Assembly: GCF_932294415.1 (NCBI RefSeq)
Contig: NC_065535.1
Span: 26,754,782-26,818,781 of the forward strand
Length of the DNA stretch: 64,000 bases
Source: Quercus robur
Taxonomy: Eukaryota; Streptophyta; Magnoliopsida; Fagales; Fagaceae
Direction: 5' to 3'
The notes below the pieces were generated by a model. That model was not told the origin of the DNA. It saw nothing but the letters and a program-made list of their open reading frames with translations, and did no database searches. How positions within the stretch are numbered: the first letter of the stretch is position 1; each line of letters starts with the position of its first letter. Both the position numbers and the translations under genes were made by a program. Shown piece by piece: positions 23,461-35,669 of the stretch.

Positions 23461-23783
23461 TGTTAAATATTAGCATTGATACACCATGTTAAATATGCTA
23501 GTATAAATGCGGAAGCGAAAACATAAAGTATAAAACACAATAACACACGAGGGTTACGTGATTCAGCCTAACGGCCTACATCCACGGAGGAAACCCTAAA
23601 GGGCTACATTAATAATATATTAAAGTGTAGTACAAATCCTGTGTTACAATGAATCATAACATGTGTATATATAGTAGACTAAACCCTAGACTAATAGACT
23701 TCTAGTACAAGTAGGAGACTTGGCTTGCACACAAAGTAGAATTAGGCTTGGGCCTATGCTAATGAGCTAATATATCTCTAACA
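23461..23783 (-). repeat. 3' LTR of TRIM
   Basis: 323 bases, TGTTAAAT to CTAACA on the plus strand; direct repeat of 24079-24401. Confidence 0.95.
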
Positions 23784-24078
23784 CCCCCTCTCAAACTCAA
23801 GATGGAAGTTTGATGAAATCTTGAGATTTGATAAGGTTGAGAAAATCCCTTGAATGAAGTTTGGCTTTGTGACGGTAGTTTGAGGAAGGCAATGGTCTTG
23901 CAGTGTTGATGCGACTTCTAATGGTGGCTTGACTGTACCGGAGAGTTTTGACGGCAGCAGTAGGAAGCCAAAGAAGATGAACGCAGCGAAAAAAAAAACA
24001 CCGAGGAAGACAAAGATTGCTCTTAAATATACCGTAAGGACAGAAAACCATGGCCACAGGAAGGTGGCTCTGATACCA

Positions 24079-24401
24079 TGTGAAATATTAGCATTGATAC
24101 ACCATGTTGAATATGCTAGTATAGATGCGGAAGCGAAAACATAAAGTATAAAACATAATAACACACGAGGGTTACGTGGTTCAGCCTAACGGCCTACATC
24201 CACGGAGGAAACCCTAAAGGGCTACATTAATAATATATTAAAGTGTAGTACAAATCCTGTGTTACAATGAATCATAACATGTGTATATATAGTAGACTAA
24301 ACCCTAGACTAATAGACTTCTAGTACAAGTAGGAGACTTGGCTTGCACACAAAGTAGAATTAGGCTTGAGCCTATGCTAATGGGCTAATATATCTCTAAC
24401 A
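24079..24401 (-). repeat. 5' LTR of TRIM
   Basis: 323 bases, adjoining the tRNA-Met primer site; direct repeat of 23461-23783. Confidence 0.95.
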
Positions 24402-24460
24402 GGCCATCAACAAAGTTCATGTTAATGTTATGATTCTCCTACTGTGTGGTACGCTTCCAC

Positions 24461-25288
24461 ACCATTCTTCTTTTTAATTTAGCCCTTTCTTTCTTTTCTT
24501 AAAAAAGTGCCTTCTGATTCAAAGGCCATTGATTTATTTATTTATGTTTACCCCACTTGCTTTTGGTAATTTTATACTACTGCTGTCTTATGACATTTTA
24601 TTAGTTTCACTAAAAGCAACTTTAACATAATCCAGATTTGTGCACGTTGAACAAATTATTGATCTTTTTTGCTTTCTTACAGCTGCCAATTTGTATATAG
24701 TGGTCAAGAGTCTTGTAACTCAACTAATATTTATTGGTGTTTTCAATTGAGATATTTATAGTACAAATTCACTCCCTCCCATTATAACTATCAAATTTAA
24801 AAAATAAAATATAAAAATAAAAAACCTGTTTGGTATAAATAGATACCAAAATATATGGTCAGTTGCTATTCAACCATTCTTCTTTTTATTTGAACCCTTT
24901 CTTTCTTTTCTTAAAAAGTGCCTTCTGATTCAAAGGCCATTGATTTATTTATTTATGTTTACTCCACTTGTTTTTGGTAATTTTATACTACTACTGCCTT
25001 ATGACATTTTATTAGTTTGGCTAAAAGGAACTTTAACCTAACCCAGATTTGTGCGCGTTGAACGAATTATTGATCTTTTTTGCTGTCTTACAGCTGCCAA
25101 TTTATATATAGTAGTCAATAGTTTTGTAACTCAGTTGATATTTATTGATATTTTCAATTGAGATATTCAGTGTATAAATTCACTCTCCCATTATGACCAT
25201 CGAATTTAAAAAATAAAATATAAAAATAAAAAACCTGTTTGGTATAAATAGAGACCAAAATATATGGTCAGTTGTTATTCAATCATTC
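24461..25288 (+). repeat. 412-base tandem duplication inside Pin2 B intron
   Basis: ACCATTCTTCTTTTTA begins at 24461 and again at 24873. Each unit contains TGCCTTCTGATTCAAAGGCC and ends near GGTCAGTTG. C has one copy of the unit, so B gained the second. Confidence 0.9.
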
Positions 25289-25531
25289 ATACATTCTGAT
25301 TTTTTTTTTTTTTTTAATTACCATATATTGTTAGGTGCATTTATGGTGGGAGTTCTCAATCCAAAAGTTGTGACTGCGCAAGCTTCTTGCCCAACGATAG
25401 AATGCCCGTGCGTAGTTAATATGACTTGTGGGCCAGACAATACGCTATATGATGGCTGCAGCTGCTGCGGTAACCCAGGCTGCACCATTCATCTGTGCGA
25501 TAATTCCACAGTTTACTGTCCTACAACTTGA

Positions 25532-27042
25532 AGGGGTGGTCGATGTTCCATGTAATAAATTTCAAACTCTCTGTTTGCAAATAATGAGATTTATTTTGCA
25601 ACAGACTTAATAATTGTCGTAATAGTAAAATAAAAATAAATAACTATGAGCATTGCTCTGCTCAATGTATTCTCTCCAAGATTGGAACCTATAGGTTCTA
25701 ATTCCTTCGTCCCCACTTATTGTGTTTGAAATAAATAAAAAGACTCTGAATTCTCATTGTCTCCCACTAATGTGCAGTTGTGTTCTTTTTATTAATTCAG
25801 CTTTAGACCTAGATCAAATTAACAAATTGTTTCTTCTCATTTATTCTAGTTTGTCTCCTATGCGAGTGACCCAGGTTTGATACCCAGGAATGAGATATTA
25901 TTAGGTCCACAGGAGGACCATTGAAGTGGTCTTCCCATTCAACGGTCCTCCCAATCAATGAAACATTATTCTTCATGCAAATGTGACATCACCTAATATT
26001 TTTTATTTTTTATTTCTTGTGATGATTAGGAACATGATTCACACATTTGCATAAGTGGCATTATTTTATTAGTTAAGAAGACCATTTCAACATTACTCCT
26101 ATGGGCTGAATAATTTATCCACAACAAAGGTGATCTCATTCTTTTATTCATCAAAATTAATTCGTATCCTTAAAATCTAGCTCAAATAAGCAAATTGTAT
26201 GTTTTTTTAATTAATTAATTTGTCTCTTTAAAATATAACTCAAATAAGTGAAGAAAAAATCCTTGTGAAATGCGACTAGCTCAAATAAGCACCTTGTATT
26301 ATTTTTACTAATTCGGCTCTTTAAATTTTAGATGAAATAAGAAAATTATGCTCAAAATCTAGTGACAATTACAAAGAATGAATGCAAAACCAATGTATGT
26401 CTTTTTTTTCTTTCTTGTTTTTATTTATTTATTATAATTATTATTATTGGAGAGAAGGGACAGTACATTATATCTTCGAAAATGCAATCTAATCAAATAT
26501 TTACACTTAATTAATTTTAAATTAATTCTTGGTAGAATCAATCAAAATTAAATGTTTAAAATCAAACATGATCATGGCCCATTGTGTGTGTGCGCGCATC
26601 ATAATTGTTGAATATTGTTTTGATGATAACTTTTGATTGGGTAGTCCAATCGAGGCCTGTGACATATCGTTGTTGTTGTAATCGTTAAATGTCAAGATTT
26701 GTTTTGTGTCACAAATTTAAAGATCTAATTGATAAAATTTTGATTTTGCTCTCAATGCAAAATTATTGTTTAAACTTATAAAGTCTTTGATTTGTGGGTT
26801 GGTTAAGTGAGTTTTTGATTTGTGGGTTTGAAACTGATTGCCCTACACCGCCCCAATGGAGAAAATCAGCACCGTTGCAAGTCATAAGTTTGACTTTAGG
26901 CTGTCTACAACAATGTTGGTTATGGGAAAACCGACCCTGTTAGTTCGATGAAAAATTTGGGTAAAAACCAAACCAACCGAACTATGCACACACCTAATAT
27001 TGGATAGAAATCTTTTTTTTTAATGAAATATTTCGTAAATTA
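25532..27042. other. 3' flank of Pin2 B (segmentally duplicated)
   Basis: No gene. Homologous to the 3' flank of Pin2 A from 19470 to about 21540, in the same order. It is interrupted by the copia element at 27048 and resumes at 32022. Confidence 0.65.
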
Positions 27043-27047
27043 AGTTA

Positions 27048-27498
27048 TGTTGTGCAGATAGCACCCCAGGACTCAAATCAATAACAGTAAATAAGCGGAA
27101 ATTAAATAACAAGCACACACAATAGAACACAAGAATTTACGTGGTTCGGCAAACTGCCTACCTCCACGGAGACGACGGAGAAATTTCACTATAAAATTAG
27201 GGAGATACAATAGTGCACAATAACACTCTCAAGAAATCCAAATCCCAATACACCCTAACTCTCCCTCACCCACAAGACAAGAAAACTCTATTCTTCTTCT
27301 TTTGCGGCTGCTAGGTTTTTAGGAATTTCTCTCACACAGCTGCACTTGTTAGGTTATTAGTAATCATCACTATTGCCGTAACTAATAACATATATATAGA
27401 AATATACGTTAAGTCGGCCACATTAGTCTCCTAATATAACACGGTCAACTTGTGTTGACATGGGCTTGGCAATACAAGCCATACGGCCCACATCAACA
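27048..27498 (-). repeat. 3' LTR of copia element
   Basis: 451 bases; direct repeat of 31567-32021. Confidence 0.95.
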
Positions 27499-27574
27499 AA
27501 TCTCCACCTTGGCTTGAATTGATCAAGCTACACTAGCAAACTCCTCCATCGCCTCCACCTTAGCCCTTTAGGGC

Positions 27575-30500
27575 TCACAAGCTGCAAACACCAATCAAGT
27601 CCAAGCAGTGCTTGAACTTGTCTGTGGGAACTGGCTTTGTTAACATATCAGAGGCATTCTCACCAGTGAGAATCTTCGACAAAGAAATATCACCAGACGA
27701 AACCCATTCTCTGATCTTGTGATACCGCACAGCAATATGCTTTGTTCTTGCACGATATACTTGATTCTTCGCCAAATGAATTGCACTCTGACTATCACAA
27801 TGTAGCACCATGCTATCCTGCTTGAAACCAAGCTCATTAACCAGTCCACTAAGCCAAACGGCTTCTTTTCCTGCCTCTGTCATCACCATATATTCTGCTT
27901 CTGTAGTGGATAAAGCAACTACATCTTGTAGTGTCGACTTCCTGCAAATTGGGCCACCAGCAAACCTAAACACATAGCCTGTCGTAGACTTTCTAGAATC
28001 AAGGTCCCCTATATAGTCGGAATCCACATAACCCACAGCTTCTGTACTAGCTCTCTGATCAAATAGGATACCGAAATCACGAGTGCCTGTAAGATATCGA
28101 AAGATCCACTTTACTGCATTCCAATGCTCTTTGCCTGGATCTGCCATATACCTACTAACCACACTGACTGCATGAGAAATATCAGGCCTTGTGCACACCA
28201 TCAAATACATAAGACACCCAACTGCATTTGCATATGGCACTTTAGACATATACTCTGACTCCTCATCTGAACTTGGACACAACTGTGAGGACAGTTTAAA
28301 ATGGGCAGAAAGCGGTGTACTAACAGGTTTTGCATCAAGCATACTAAACCTCTCTAACACCTTCTTAAGATATCCCTTCTGAGATAACCATAATTTACCA
28401 GCCCTTCTATCTCAGTGAATTTCTATCCCAAGAATCTTCTTGGCAGCTCCAAGATCCTTCATGTCAAATTCACCACTCAACAAAGACTTCAACTTCACAA
28501 TTTCTTGCTTACTCTTTGCAGCTACTAACATGTCATCAACATATAGAGCAAGAAATATATAAGAGCCATCAGCAAGTACTCTAAAATAAACACAACAATC
28601 ATACTCACAACGCATGTACCCATGTGTGACCATGAATGAATCAAATCGTTTATACCATTGCTTGGGAGACTGCTTCAAGCCATATAATGATCTCTTCAAT
28701 AGACAAACATAATCTTCCTTGCCAGGTTCTTTGAAGCCTTCGGGCTGTTGCATGTAAATCTCTTCTTCTAAATCTCCATGGAGGAATGCAGTCTTCACAT
28801 CTAGCTGCTCTAACTCCATGTCATGCATTGTCACAAATCCTAGGATTACTCGAATTGAGGTGTGCTTCACAACTGGTGAAAAAATCTCATTATAATCAAT
28901 TCCTTCTCTCTGTGAGTAACCCTTTGCCACTAACCGTGCCTTGAATTTTTCACCTTCCTTTTCTGACAATGCTTCTTTCTTACGGAATATCCACTTGCAA
29001 CCAATAGCCTTCTTTCCCTTGGGCAATTTCACTAATTCCCAAGTCTTATTCTTCTGTAGTGACTCCATCTCTTCTGACATTGCTACAAGCCATTTATCAT
29101 TGTCTTTCCTATTTGTAGCCTCCTTCAAAGTGAATGGATCTCCACCGCTAGTTACGAGAGCAAAACTAACCATGTCTTCAAAGCCATATCTCTGTGGTGC
29201 TTTGTGAATCCGCTTCTCTCTACCTTTAGCAATTGAATAAGACTCTTCTTGTTGCTGCTGTGGATCAATCTCAACATCACCCTTATCATTAGGTGAACTA
29301 TTCTCATCAAGCTCCACCTCAACAGTTAATTTCTCCTGTGGACTATCATCACATGTCTCTGCTTCATTCTGTTTCAACATAAAGGCTTCATCAAATATGA
29401 CATCTCTGCTGGTCACCGTTTTCTTTGAGATTGGATCCCAAAGCCTGTAGCCTTTAACATCTTTTTCAAAACCAAGAAATACACATTTTCTTGACTTCGA
29501 ATCCAATTTAGAACGCTCTCCACTCTGCACATGCACATAAGCTGGACAACCAAAGATTTTTAGACTCGAATAATCAACTGGTTTACCTGACCAAACCTCT
29601 TCTAGAATCTTGAAATCAATGGCTGAAGATGGAGATCTATTAATAATGAAGCTTGTTGTGTTAACTGTCTCTGCCCAGAACACCTTAGGCAACCCTGCAT
29701 TCAATCTCATGCATCTGGCTCTTTCTGCTAAGGTTCTGTTCATTCTCTCTGCAACCCCATTCTGCTGTGGAGTTCCTTTAACTGTGAAGTGATGAGTAAT
29801 GCCTTCTAATTCACAAAATCTTGTGAATTCTTTATCTCTATACTCTAGTCCATTATCTGTTCTAAGGTATTTTATTTTCCTGCCAGTCTGATTCTCAACC
29901 TGTGCTTTCCACCTTTTAAATATGCCAAACACATCAGACTTATGCTTCATAAAATAAATCCATACCTTTCTAGAGTAGTCATCAATGAAACTGACGAAAT
30001 ACTGAGCACCGCTATGAGAAGAAACTGATACTGGACCCCAAACATCTGAATGAATGTAGTCAAGAACACCCTTACTTGTATGAAAGCCTGTCTTGAAACT
30101 GACTCTATGCTGCTTCCCATACACACAATACTTGCAGAAGTCTAGCTTGCATGTCTTCACCCCTTTCAATAAATTTCTCTTGTGCAACTCTAACATACCA
30201 CGTTCACCAATATGGCCAAGTCGCATATGCCATAATTTTGTGTCGTCAGTGCTGGACTCCACCGGAGTGGTGACTGCAATTCTTCCTACAACTGTGTTCC
30301 CAATCAATCTGTAAAGCGTGCTTATTTTCTGTCTCTTCATCACCATCAAAGCACCTTTGGTAATCTTCATGATTCCACCCTTTGATGAGTATGAATAACC
30401 CAAATCATCCAACACTCCTAAAGAAATTAAATTCTTTCTAAGATCTAGAACATGTCTGACATTACTAAGAACTCTCACAACTCCATCAAACATCTTGATC

Positions 30501-31522
30501 TTCATAGTACCAATCCCAATAACCGGGCATGTAGCATCATTACTCATTTGGACCATACCACCATTGTAAGGCTTATACGTGTCAAACCAATCTTTCTTTG
30601 GAGTCATATGATATGAGCATGCTGAATCTAAAACCCAAGATTCCAGTAGAACATTGTTACTTGATGAAACTGAAAGTAAATCTGCACCAACTTCACTATC
30701 ATCTGATGTTTCTTCAGCAACACTAGCTGATTCTAGGGGCTTCTTTCCATTCTTCTTCTCCTCTAAATGCTCTTTCAACTCTTTACACTGATTCTTGTAG
30801 TGCCCTTTCTTGTGACAATAAAAGCACTCTACATCTTTCTTTGCACGTGATTTAGACTGTGATTTGTTCCTGTTGGAGTTCCGTCCTCTTGACCTGCTTC
30901 TACCTCTATTGCTTGACTCAAACTTTACAATAAGTCCATCAGCCTGAGAACCATTACTGTCTTGCTTCATCTTTATATGTGACAAGAGAGCACTAGTCAC
31001 CTCCTCGAGTACTATAGTCTCTTTCCCGTACATCAACGTAGTCACTAGATGATCAAAAGAAGTAGGAAGCGACGCTAATAAGAGTAACGCTTTATCTTCG
31101 TCCTCATAATTCACCCCAAAACTTGACAGTTGGGTGTTCAACATGTTAAACGTGTTGAGATGCTCCAACAGATCAAAACCCTCCTTCATATGCAAACTAT
31201 ACAGTTGCTTATTCACGTACAACTTGTTCGTCAGATTCTTTCTCATATAAAGACCTTCTAGTTTTTCCCAAACCTCCTTTGCGGTATTTGCTTCTAGGAT
31301 GTTGTGAATGACCTCATCACCTAGGTTAAGACGAATAGCGCTAGCTGCTTTCTCATCCATCTCTATCCATTCTACATCCTTCATCGTTTCCAGTTTCTTC
31401 TCCTTCCCAAGCAAGGCCTTATGAACTCCTTGTTGAATTAGGAGATCCTTCATCCGCCTTTGCCAAAGTGAAAAATTTCCCTTACCACAAAACTTCTCTA
31501 CATCATACTTTGTGCTTGACAT
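27575..31522 (-). pseudogene. copia gag-pol polyprotein with one nonsense codon
   Basis: Start chosen at Met 31522 (MSSTKYDVEKFCG); an in-frame Met at 31537 is also possible. Order: gag (WQRRMKDLLIQQG, LTNKLYVNKQLYSLHM), zinc knuckle C-x2-C-x4-H-x4-C (about residues 238-251 counted from 31537), protease WVLDSACSYHM, integrase with HMRLGH, FCKYC and TPQQNGVAERMNR, RT with QLDVKTAFLHGDL and the YVDD box (residues 999-1002), then RNase H with CDSQSAIHLAKN. The frame is open for 1041 codons, to a TGA at 28414-28412. It then continues in the same frame for 279 codons to 27575. The TGA fits CGA (Arg) after one CpG transition. The motif set and order match the Tnt1/Tork type. Confidence 0.95.
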
Positions 31523-31566
31523 CTTTACTGTATTCAAAGGATTCCTAACCTGGCTCTGATACCACT

Positions 31567-32021
31567 TGTTGTGCAGATAGCACCCCAGGACTCAAATCAA
31601 TAACAGTAAATAAGCGGAAATTAAATAACAAGCACACACAATAGAACACAAGAATTTACGTGGTTCGGCAATTAAACTGCCTACCTCCACGGAGACGACG
31701 GAGAAATTTCACTATAAAATTAGGGAGATACAATAGTGCACAATAACACTCTCAAGAAATCCAAATCCCAATACACCCTAACTCTCCCTCACCCACAAGA
31801 CAAGAAAACTCTATTCTTCTTCTTCTGCGACTGCTAGGTTTTTAGGAATTTCTCTCACACGGCTGCACTTGCTAGGTTATTAGTAATCATCACTATTGCC
31901 ATAACTAATAACATATATATAGAAATATACGTTAAGTCGGCCACATTAGTCTCCTAATATAACACGGTCAACTTGTGTTGACATGGGCTTGGCAATACAA
32001 GCCATACGGCCCACATCAACA
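31567..32021 (-). repeat. 5' LTR of copia element
   Basis: 455 bases; contains four extra bases (near 31672) compared with the left LTR. Confidence 0.95.
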
Positions 32022-32026
32022 AGTTA

Positions 32027-32972
32027 TAATATGAGAAGTTACAGATTTAACTATTACATTTATACAAACCCAGCATAATTTTATGAAATGTTTGCGGTAA
32101 TTACTGTCATTTTGTAAAATCTCAAAATTGGTTGGTATTATTTATAAAATAAAATAAATAAAAAATTTCTTCACCCCTTATTAGGGACTGAGATGTGAGT
32201 GGATTTGGCTGATGTAGGTCACCATGCCATGACCAACTAGCATCGACGAAATCATTTAGCTAGCACAAAGACTTCAAACAATCAAACATGATGAATTGGA
32301 AAGGCCTACATTATTTTTTGGGTAAATTATAAAATCCTCCCTTGAGTTTTTAGATAACACGTTTCCTCATAACATAAGGGAAATGACACTCTAATTCCTT
32401 GATGTTTGAAGTAATCAACACATTAATTCTTTAATTATTAACAGTTTTAGAATATAATAAAATCTGAAAAGATTTATTTGACTAATAGTAATAAACTCTA
32501 ACTATAGTTAGTGAAAGTTTTTGAGTTAAATATTGTTGGAATATTCATGCATAACCGATGAGTTGGCTTAGTCGTGAAATCTTACATTTGGATACTAATG
32601 ACAAGAATAAGTAATTAATATAATACAATCAAATATTATGAATAGAAAAGGCCTATATTATTTTTTTGGTAAATTATAAAATCATCCCTTGAGGTTTTAG
32701 ATAACACGTTGCCTCAAAATATAAGGGAAATGACACTCTAATCCTTTGATGTTGGAAGTAATCAACACATTAATTCTTTAATTATTAACAGTTTTAGAAT
32801 ATTATAAAATCTGAAAAGATTTATTTGACTAAACTCTAACTATAGTTTGTGAAAGTTTTTGAGTTAAATATTGTTGGAATATTCATGCATAACCGATGAG
32901 TTGGCTTAGTCGTGAAATCTTACATTTGGATACTAATGACAAGAATAAGTAATTAATATAATATAATTGGGT
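32027..32972. other. 3' flank of Pin2 B, continued, with a 347-base tandem duplication
   Basis: Resumes the sequence interrupted by copia; it matches 21505-22179 downstream of A. From about 32290 to 32970 it holds two copies of a unit that opens near AAAGGCCTACATTATTTTTT (32301 and 32648). A has one copy. No gene seen. Confidence 0.65.
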
Positions 32973-35102
32973 CAAGGGCGGCGCTATGTATACTTTAGGG
33001 TGGTCACAGGGCCACCTTGAACTTGGAAAAAATAATTTTTATACCTTAAAAAAAATTCAATTAAAATGTGTTGTTGACCACCCTAGAAAAAAAACTTAAC
33101 CACCCTAAAAATAAACTAGAACATTTTAAATAAAAATTTAAGCCCATAAAAAATAAAATTTGACCTCCCTAAAATTTTGCTTCATTGAAGATTGAACCAA
33201 AATATTGCGACAAATGTTATGTTCATAACATTTTCACAATATTTTTACAACAAATTATAGGTGGTAATTGTTCAGTGGACAAAAAAACAATTTCAATGAT
33301 AGGCAAATTAGAACTAGTAACAATTACCACCTTGAATTTGTTGTAAAAATGTTGTAGACGTAGCATTTTTCAAAAATTGTCCAAACAATCAAATTAGCCT
33401 AAAAGCCCAAATCAAATGTTTAATTATGATATTTTAAATTGTTTTTTCAAAAGATATATTTTAAAATCACTATTTAAAAAAAAAATTAATTGCATATTTT
33501 CCTATAGCTAGTCAGTTAGTGCTTGCTTTTGTCTTTAGCTTAATTTATTAGATTTATGTGGTACATCTTGTACATATGCATATGCACTGAAATAATGCCC
33601 TAATACTTTATCAAACATGAATGTAATGATTTAATGCCTAAGTTGAATACGTTGAATGAACTTCTAGTTTACCCTTTATTCGTTTATTAGCACTATGGAC
33701 AAAATTCTTATAAAAAAATCACTTTTATTACAAAATTCATCTTTTAAGCAAATTTGTACTTATTTGAATAATGCTTTTTTAGATACTACACCATGGCTAT
33801 GAGAAAAGGTCTCATCTTTTTATCCTAATGATCAAGGTAAAATAAATAAATATATATATTTACAAAGAGGTTTTAGCCATGATTTCTCTAAAAAATAAAT
33901 TAGTGAAGCATTGCATTGATTTAATCTTGATTACCTTAAAAAATACAAAATATTCGTAGGAATATATCATAAAAAAATGATGATACATTTTTTTTATATT
34001 GTTACTTATTTATGCAAGATGTTGGTTTTTTTTTAATAGGAAGATTTTGGTAATTGAACAAGAGATCAGTAGTTTAATAATTACTTGGTTGTGTACATTG
34101 AAAAAGATGTAGCTAATAGCATTTGTAAGGACGCGATTTGTAACGACCCGTAACAGTATTGGGTTCGTACGTAGAAAGACCCAAACAGTATGATTTGTAG
34201 AGCGTGGGTGTGAAGAACTAGGTTAACTGTGGTCTCTTAAAAAGATTCACTCTCACGTATATTAAAGGTCTCAAGTTGGTACAACGATCGTTTTCTTTTG
34301 TGATCAATACAATTCTTTTTCTCTCCTTTTCCTCTTCTTCTTTTTTCTGTGCTTTTCTCTCTTTTCTTTTTCTGTTCCGATCTTTCTCTCGTATGTTCTT
34401 ATTTCAGTTTATATACCACCCTTTGCCTTCCATCCTCACCGCACACGGGTAGGCTGGGTTCGGAGGATTTCTTTCTGTCCCATCCAGCACCTCCTGGAAC
34501 TCCCCATGGGCAGCTGTAAGGCTGCCTCCTTACTGTTCAGGCATCACCTCCACATTAATGCGGCCAGAGAGTTGGTTGAGAAGTCATTAATGCGGAGGCA
34601 GCTGTGGTTATAGATATTTGTCTATCTTTTCCCTTTTACCCTTGGCCTGCGATCCTATCAGCATTGGTGACGTAATTCTGAGGCCCGGCTGCCACAAGAC
34701 TGCGCCCTGTTCGTCCTCGGACGCACAGTGCCGAGGAGTATGGCGTCCTCGGACGAATGCAGCACCTCACCCTCGTGATATTTGACTACCACCCCCTTCG
34801 ATAATTACCTTATGACTGGGTTTGGCCTCTTCGAACGGATATGCATCCTCGGATGGGCCACAGGCCCAACAATCCTGACCTTAATGGGCCTATTGGTCGA
34901 ACGGCCCCCACAGCATTAATAATGAAGCCATCATACAACAATTTCAAAATATGAAAAACTCATCGAAGGAAATTTTAAAACTTTATGTATTTAAGATTTT
35001 TTTTTTTATGTTAATATATTTAAGTTTTATTTTTATTAAATTTTTGTTTAATTTAAATTTTTTAATAACTATCTTGAAAAAAAATTCCTAAAGTCGCCAC
35101 TA
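32973..35102 (+). mobile_element. DNA-transposon-like insertion between Pin2 B and C, with nested solo LTR
   Basis: Comparison with the A-B junction (AATTGGGTCCCAAT) shows that about 2.1 kb was inserted between AATTGGGT and AATTGGGCTCC, an imperfect duplication. The ends are CAAGGGCGGCGCTATG and CCTAAAGTCGCCACTA, which are weakly inverted (GGCGGC against GGCGAC). A 794-base part is a later solo LTR with its target duplication. No transposase is seen. hAT-like is my best guess, by end sequence and duplication length. Confidence 0.5.
34124..34912 (-). repeat. Solo LTR of the Tat gypsy family (789 bases)
   Basis: Perfect target-site duplication GCATT at 34119-34123 and 34913-34917. On the minus strand it opens TGTGGGGGCCGTTCG and ends CTTACA. 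It is related to the 786-base LTR at 6477: shared GCATTAATGCGG, CAGCCTTACAGCTGC and repeated CCGAGGAC blocks. No interior is present, so it is a solo LTR from LTR-LTR recombination. The minus strand has a TATATAAA near 34409-34416. Confidence 0.93.
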
Positions 35103-35669
35103 AATTGGGCTCCAATCCATTGCTTATGTTTTTTACTCAAGTGGTGTTTATATATGTTATATTTGCAACCTTGCCAAAGACATATCTCCTAACAAAAACT
35201 ACCGCCACTTGTCTGCTCACCCCTCACCAGTTGCTCTGTGCCCATATATTTCTTAAAAGTCTCTGTCTATCTGATGCCAAAACTTGACAACTCGGTAACC
35301 ACATTATTTTAGTATAATTTATTTTTGGATAAAGTTTGTAGCATCTTAAACTCTCTGAATATGTATAATATCTAATAATGTGCGTGTGTGGACTAATGCA
35401 TCACTTGGCCGCAGCGATGGATATGGAATGCTGAATTCATATATCCTAAGTCTTAAATTACTGTGCTTAAGAATTAGTTCCGTGTGCGCAAACAATAATA
35501 GAAAGTTGAATGTTCAAACCACAGGTGGAATCATGTTTGCCCACGTAAAAAGCTAACAGTTGAATGAGCTGCTGCTTCGTTTCCATCATCATGGTCGTCA
35601 TCATTGTTATCAGCGTTGTAGTATAAGTATGCGATATCTACACCCTAAAACCTATAGGGAAAAACCAAT
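35103..35669 (+). promoter_or_regulatory. Upstream region and TATA-like box of Pin2 C
   Basis: Duplicate of the Pin2 B upstream region, from CCATTGCTTATG onward. TATAAGTA lies at 35622-35629, 48 bases before the ATG; the A copy has the stronger TATAAATA. The leader CACCCTAAAACCTATAGGG is shared by all three. Confidence 0.6.

Larger units (their letters stand above)
23461..24401 (-). mobile_element. TRIM (terminal-repeat retrotransposon in miniature) in Pin2 B exon 1
   Basis: Two 323-base LTRs (23461-23783 and 24079-24401) enclose only 295 bases. The target-site duplication GGCCA is perfect (23456-23460 and 24402-24406). On the minus strand the right LTR is followed by TGGTATCAGAGCCA (24078-24065), the initiator-Met tRNA primer site. 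A purine tract (complement of CCCCCTCTCAAACTC) adjoins the other LTR. No gag or pol is present. By eye the two LTRs differ at about seven sites, so the insertion is fairly recent. Confidence 0.95.
23454..25531 (+). pseudogene. Pin2 gene B (proteinase inhibitor II family, 10 Cys), broken by TRIM insertion
   Basis: Exon 1 starts at ATG 23454. After ATGGCCA a TRIM (23461-24401) is inserted, and exon 1 resumes with the duplicated GGCCA at 24402 and runs to 24448. The intron (GT 24449, AG 25333-25334) contains a 412-base tandem duplication. Exon 2 is 25335-25531 and ends in TGA. Apart from the TRIM both exons are open and would give about 81 residues: a signal peptide (ending about VVTAQ), then a domain with ten Cys in the same places as A and C. 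The loop after the first Cys reads CPTIEC. The sequons NMT and NST are present. The TRIM places about 940 bases in codon 3, so normal protein is not expected. Confidence 0.88.
27048..32021 (-). mobile_element. Ty1/copia retrotransposon, Tnt1/Tork-like, nearly intact
   Basis: LTRs 27048-27498 (451 bases) and 31567-32021 (455 bases), opening TGTTGTGCAG and ending CATCAACA. The target-site duplication AGTTA is perfect (27043-27047 and 32022-32026). Minus-strand primer site TGGTATCAGAGCCAGG (initiator Met tRNA) adjoins the right LTR. By eye the LTRs differ by five substitutions and one 4-base indel, so this is a young insertion. One gag-pol frame spans the interior with a single stop. It lies in the 3' flank of Pin2 B. 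Confidence 0.96.

Noticed and set aside
23929..24144. Lys-rich ORF on the plus strand in the TRIM
   Set aside because: It runs from the short TRIM interior into the LTR; TRIMs have no genes and codon use is not protein-like.
25840..25960. Possible SINE remnant (GACCCAGGTTTGATACCC) in the Pin2 B 3' flank
   Set aside because: A box B-like motif alone, partly shared with the A flank; no box A, tail or target duplication.
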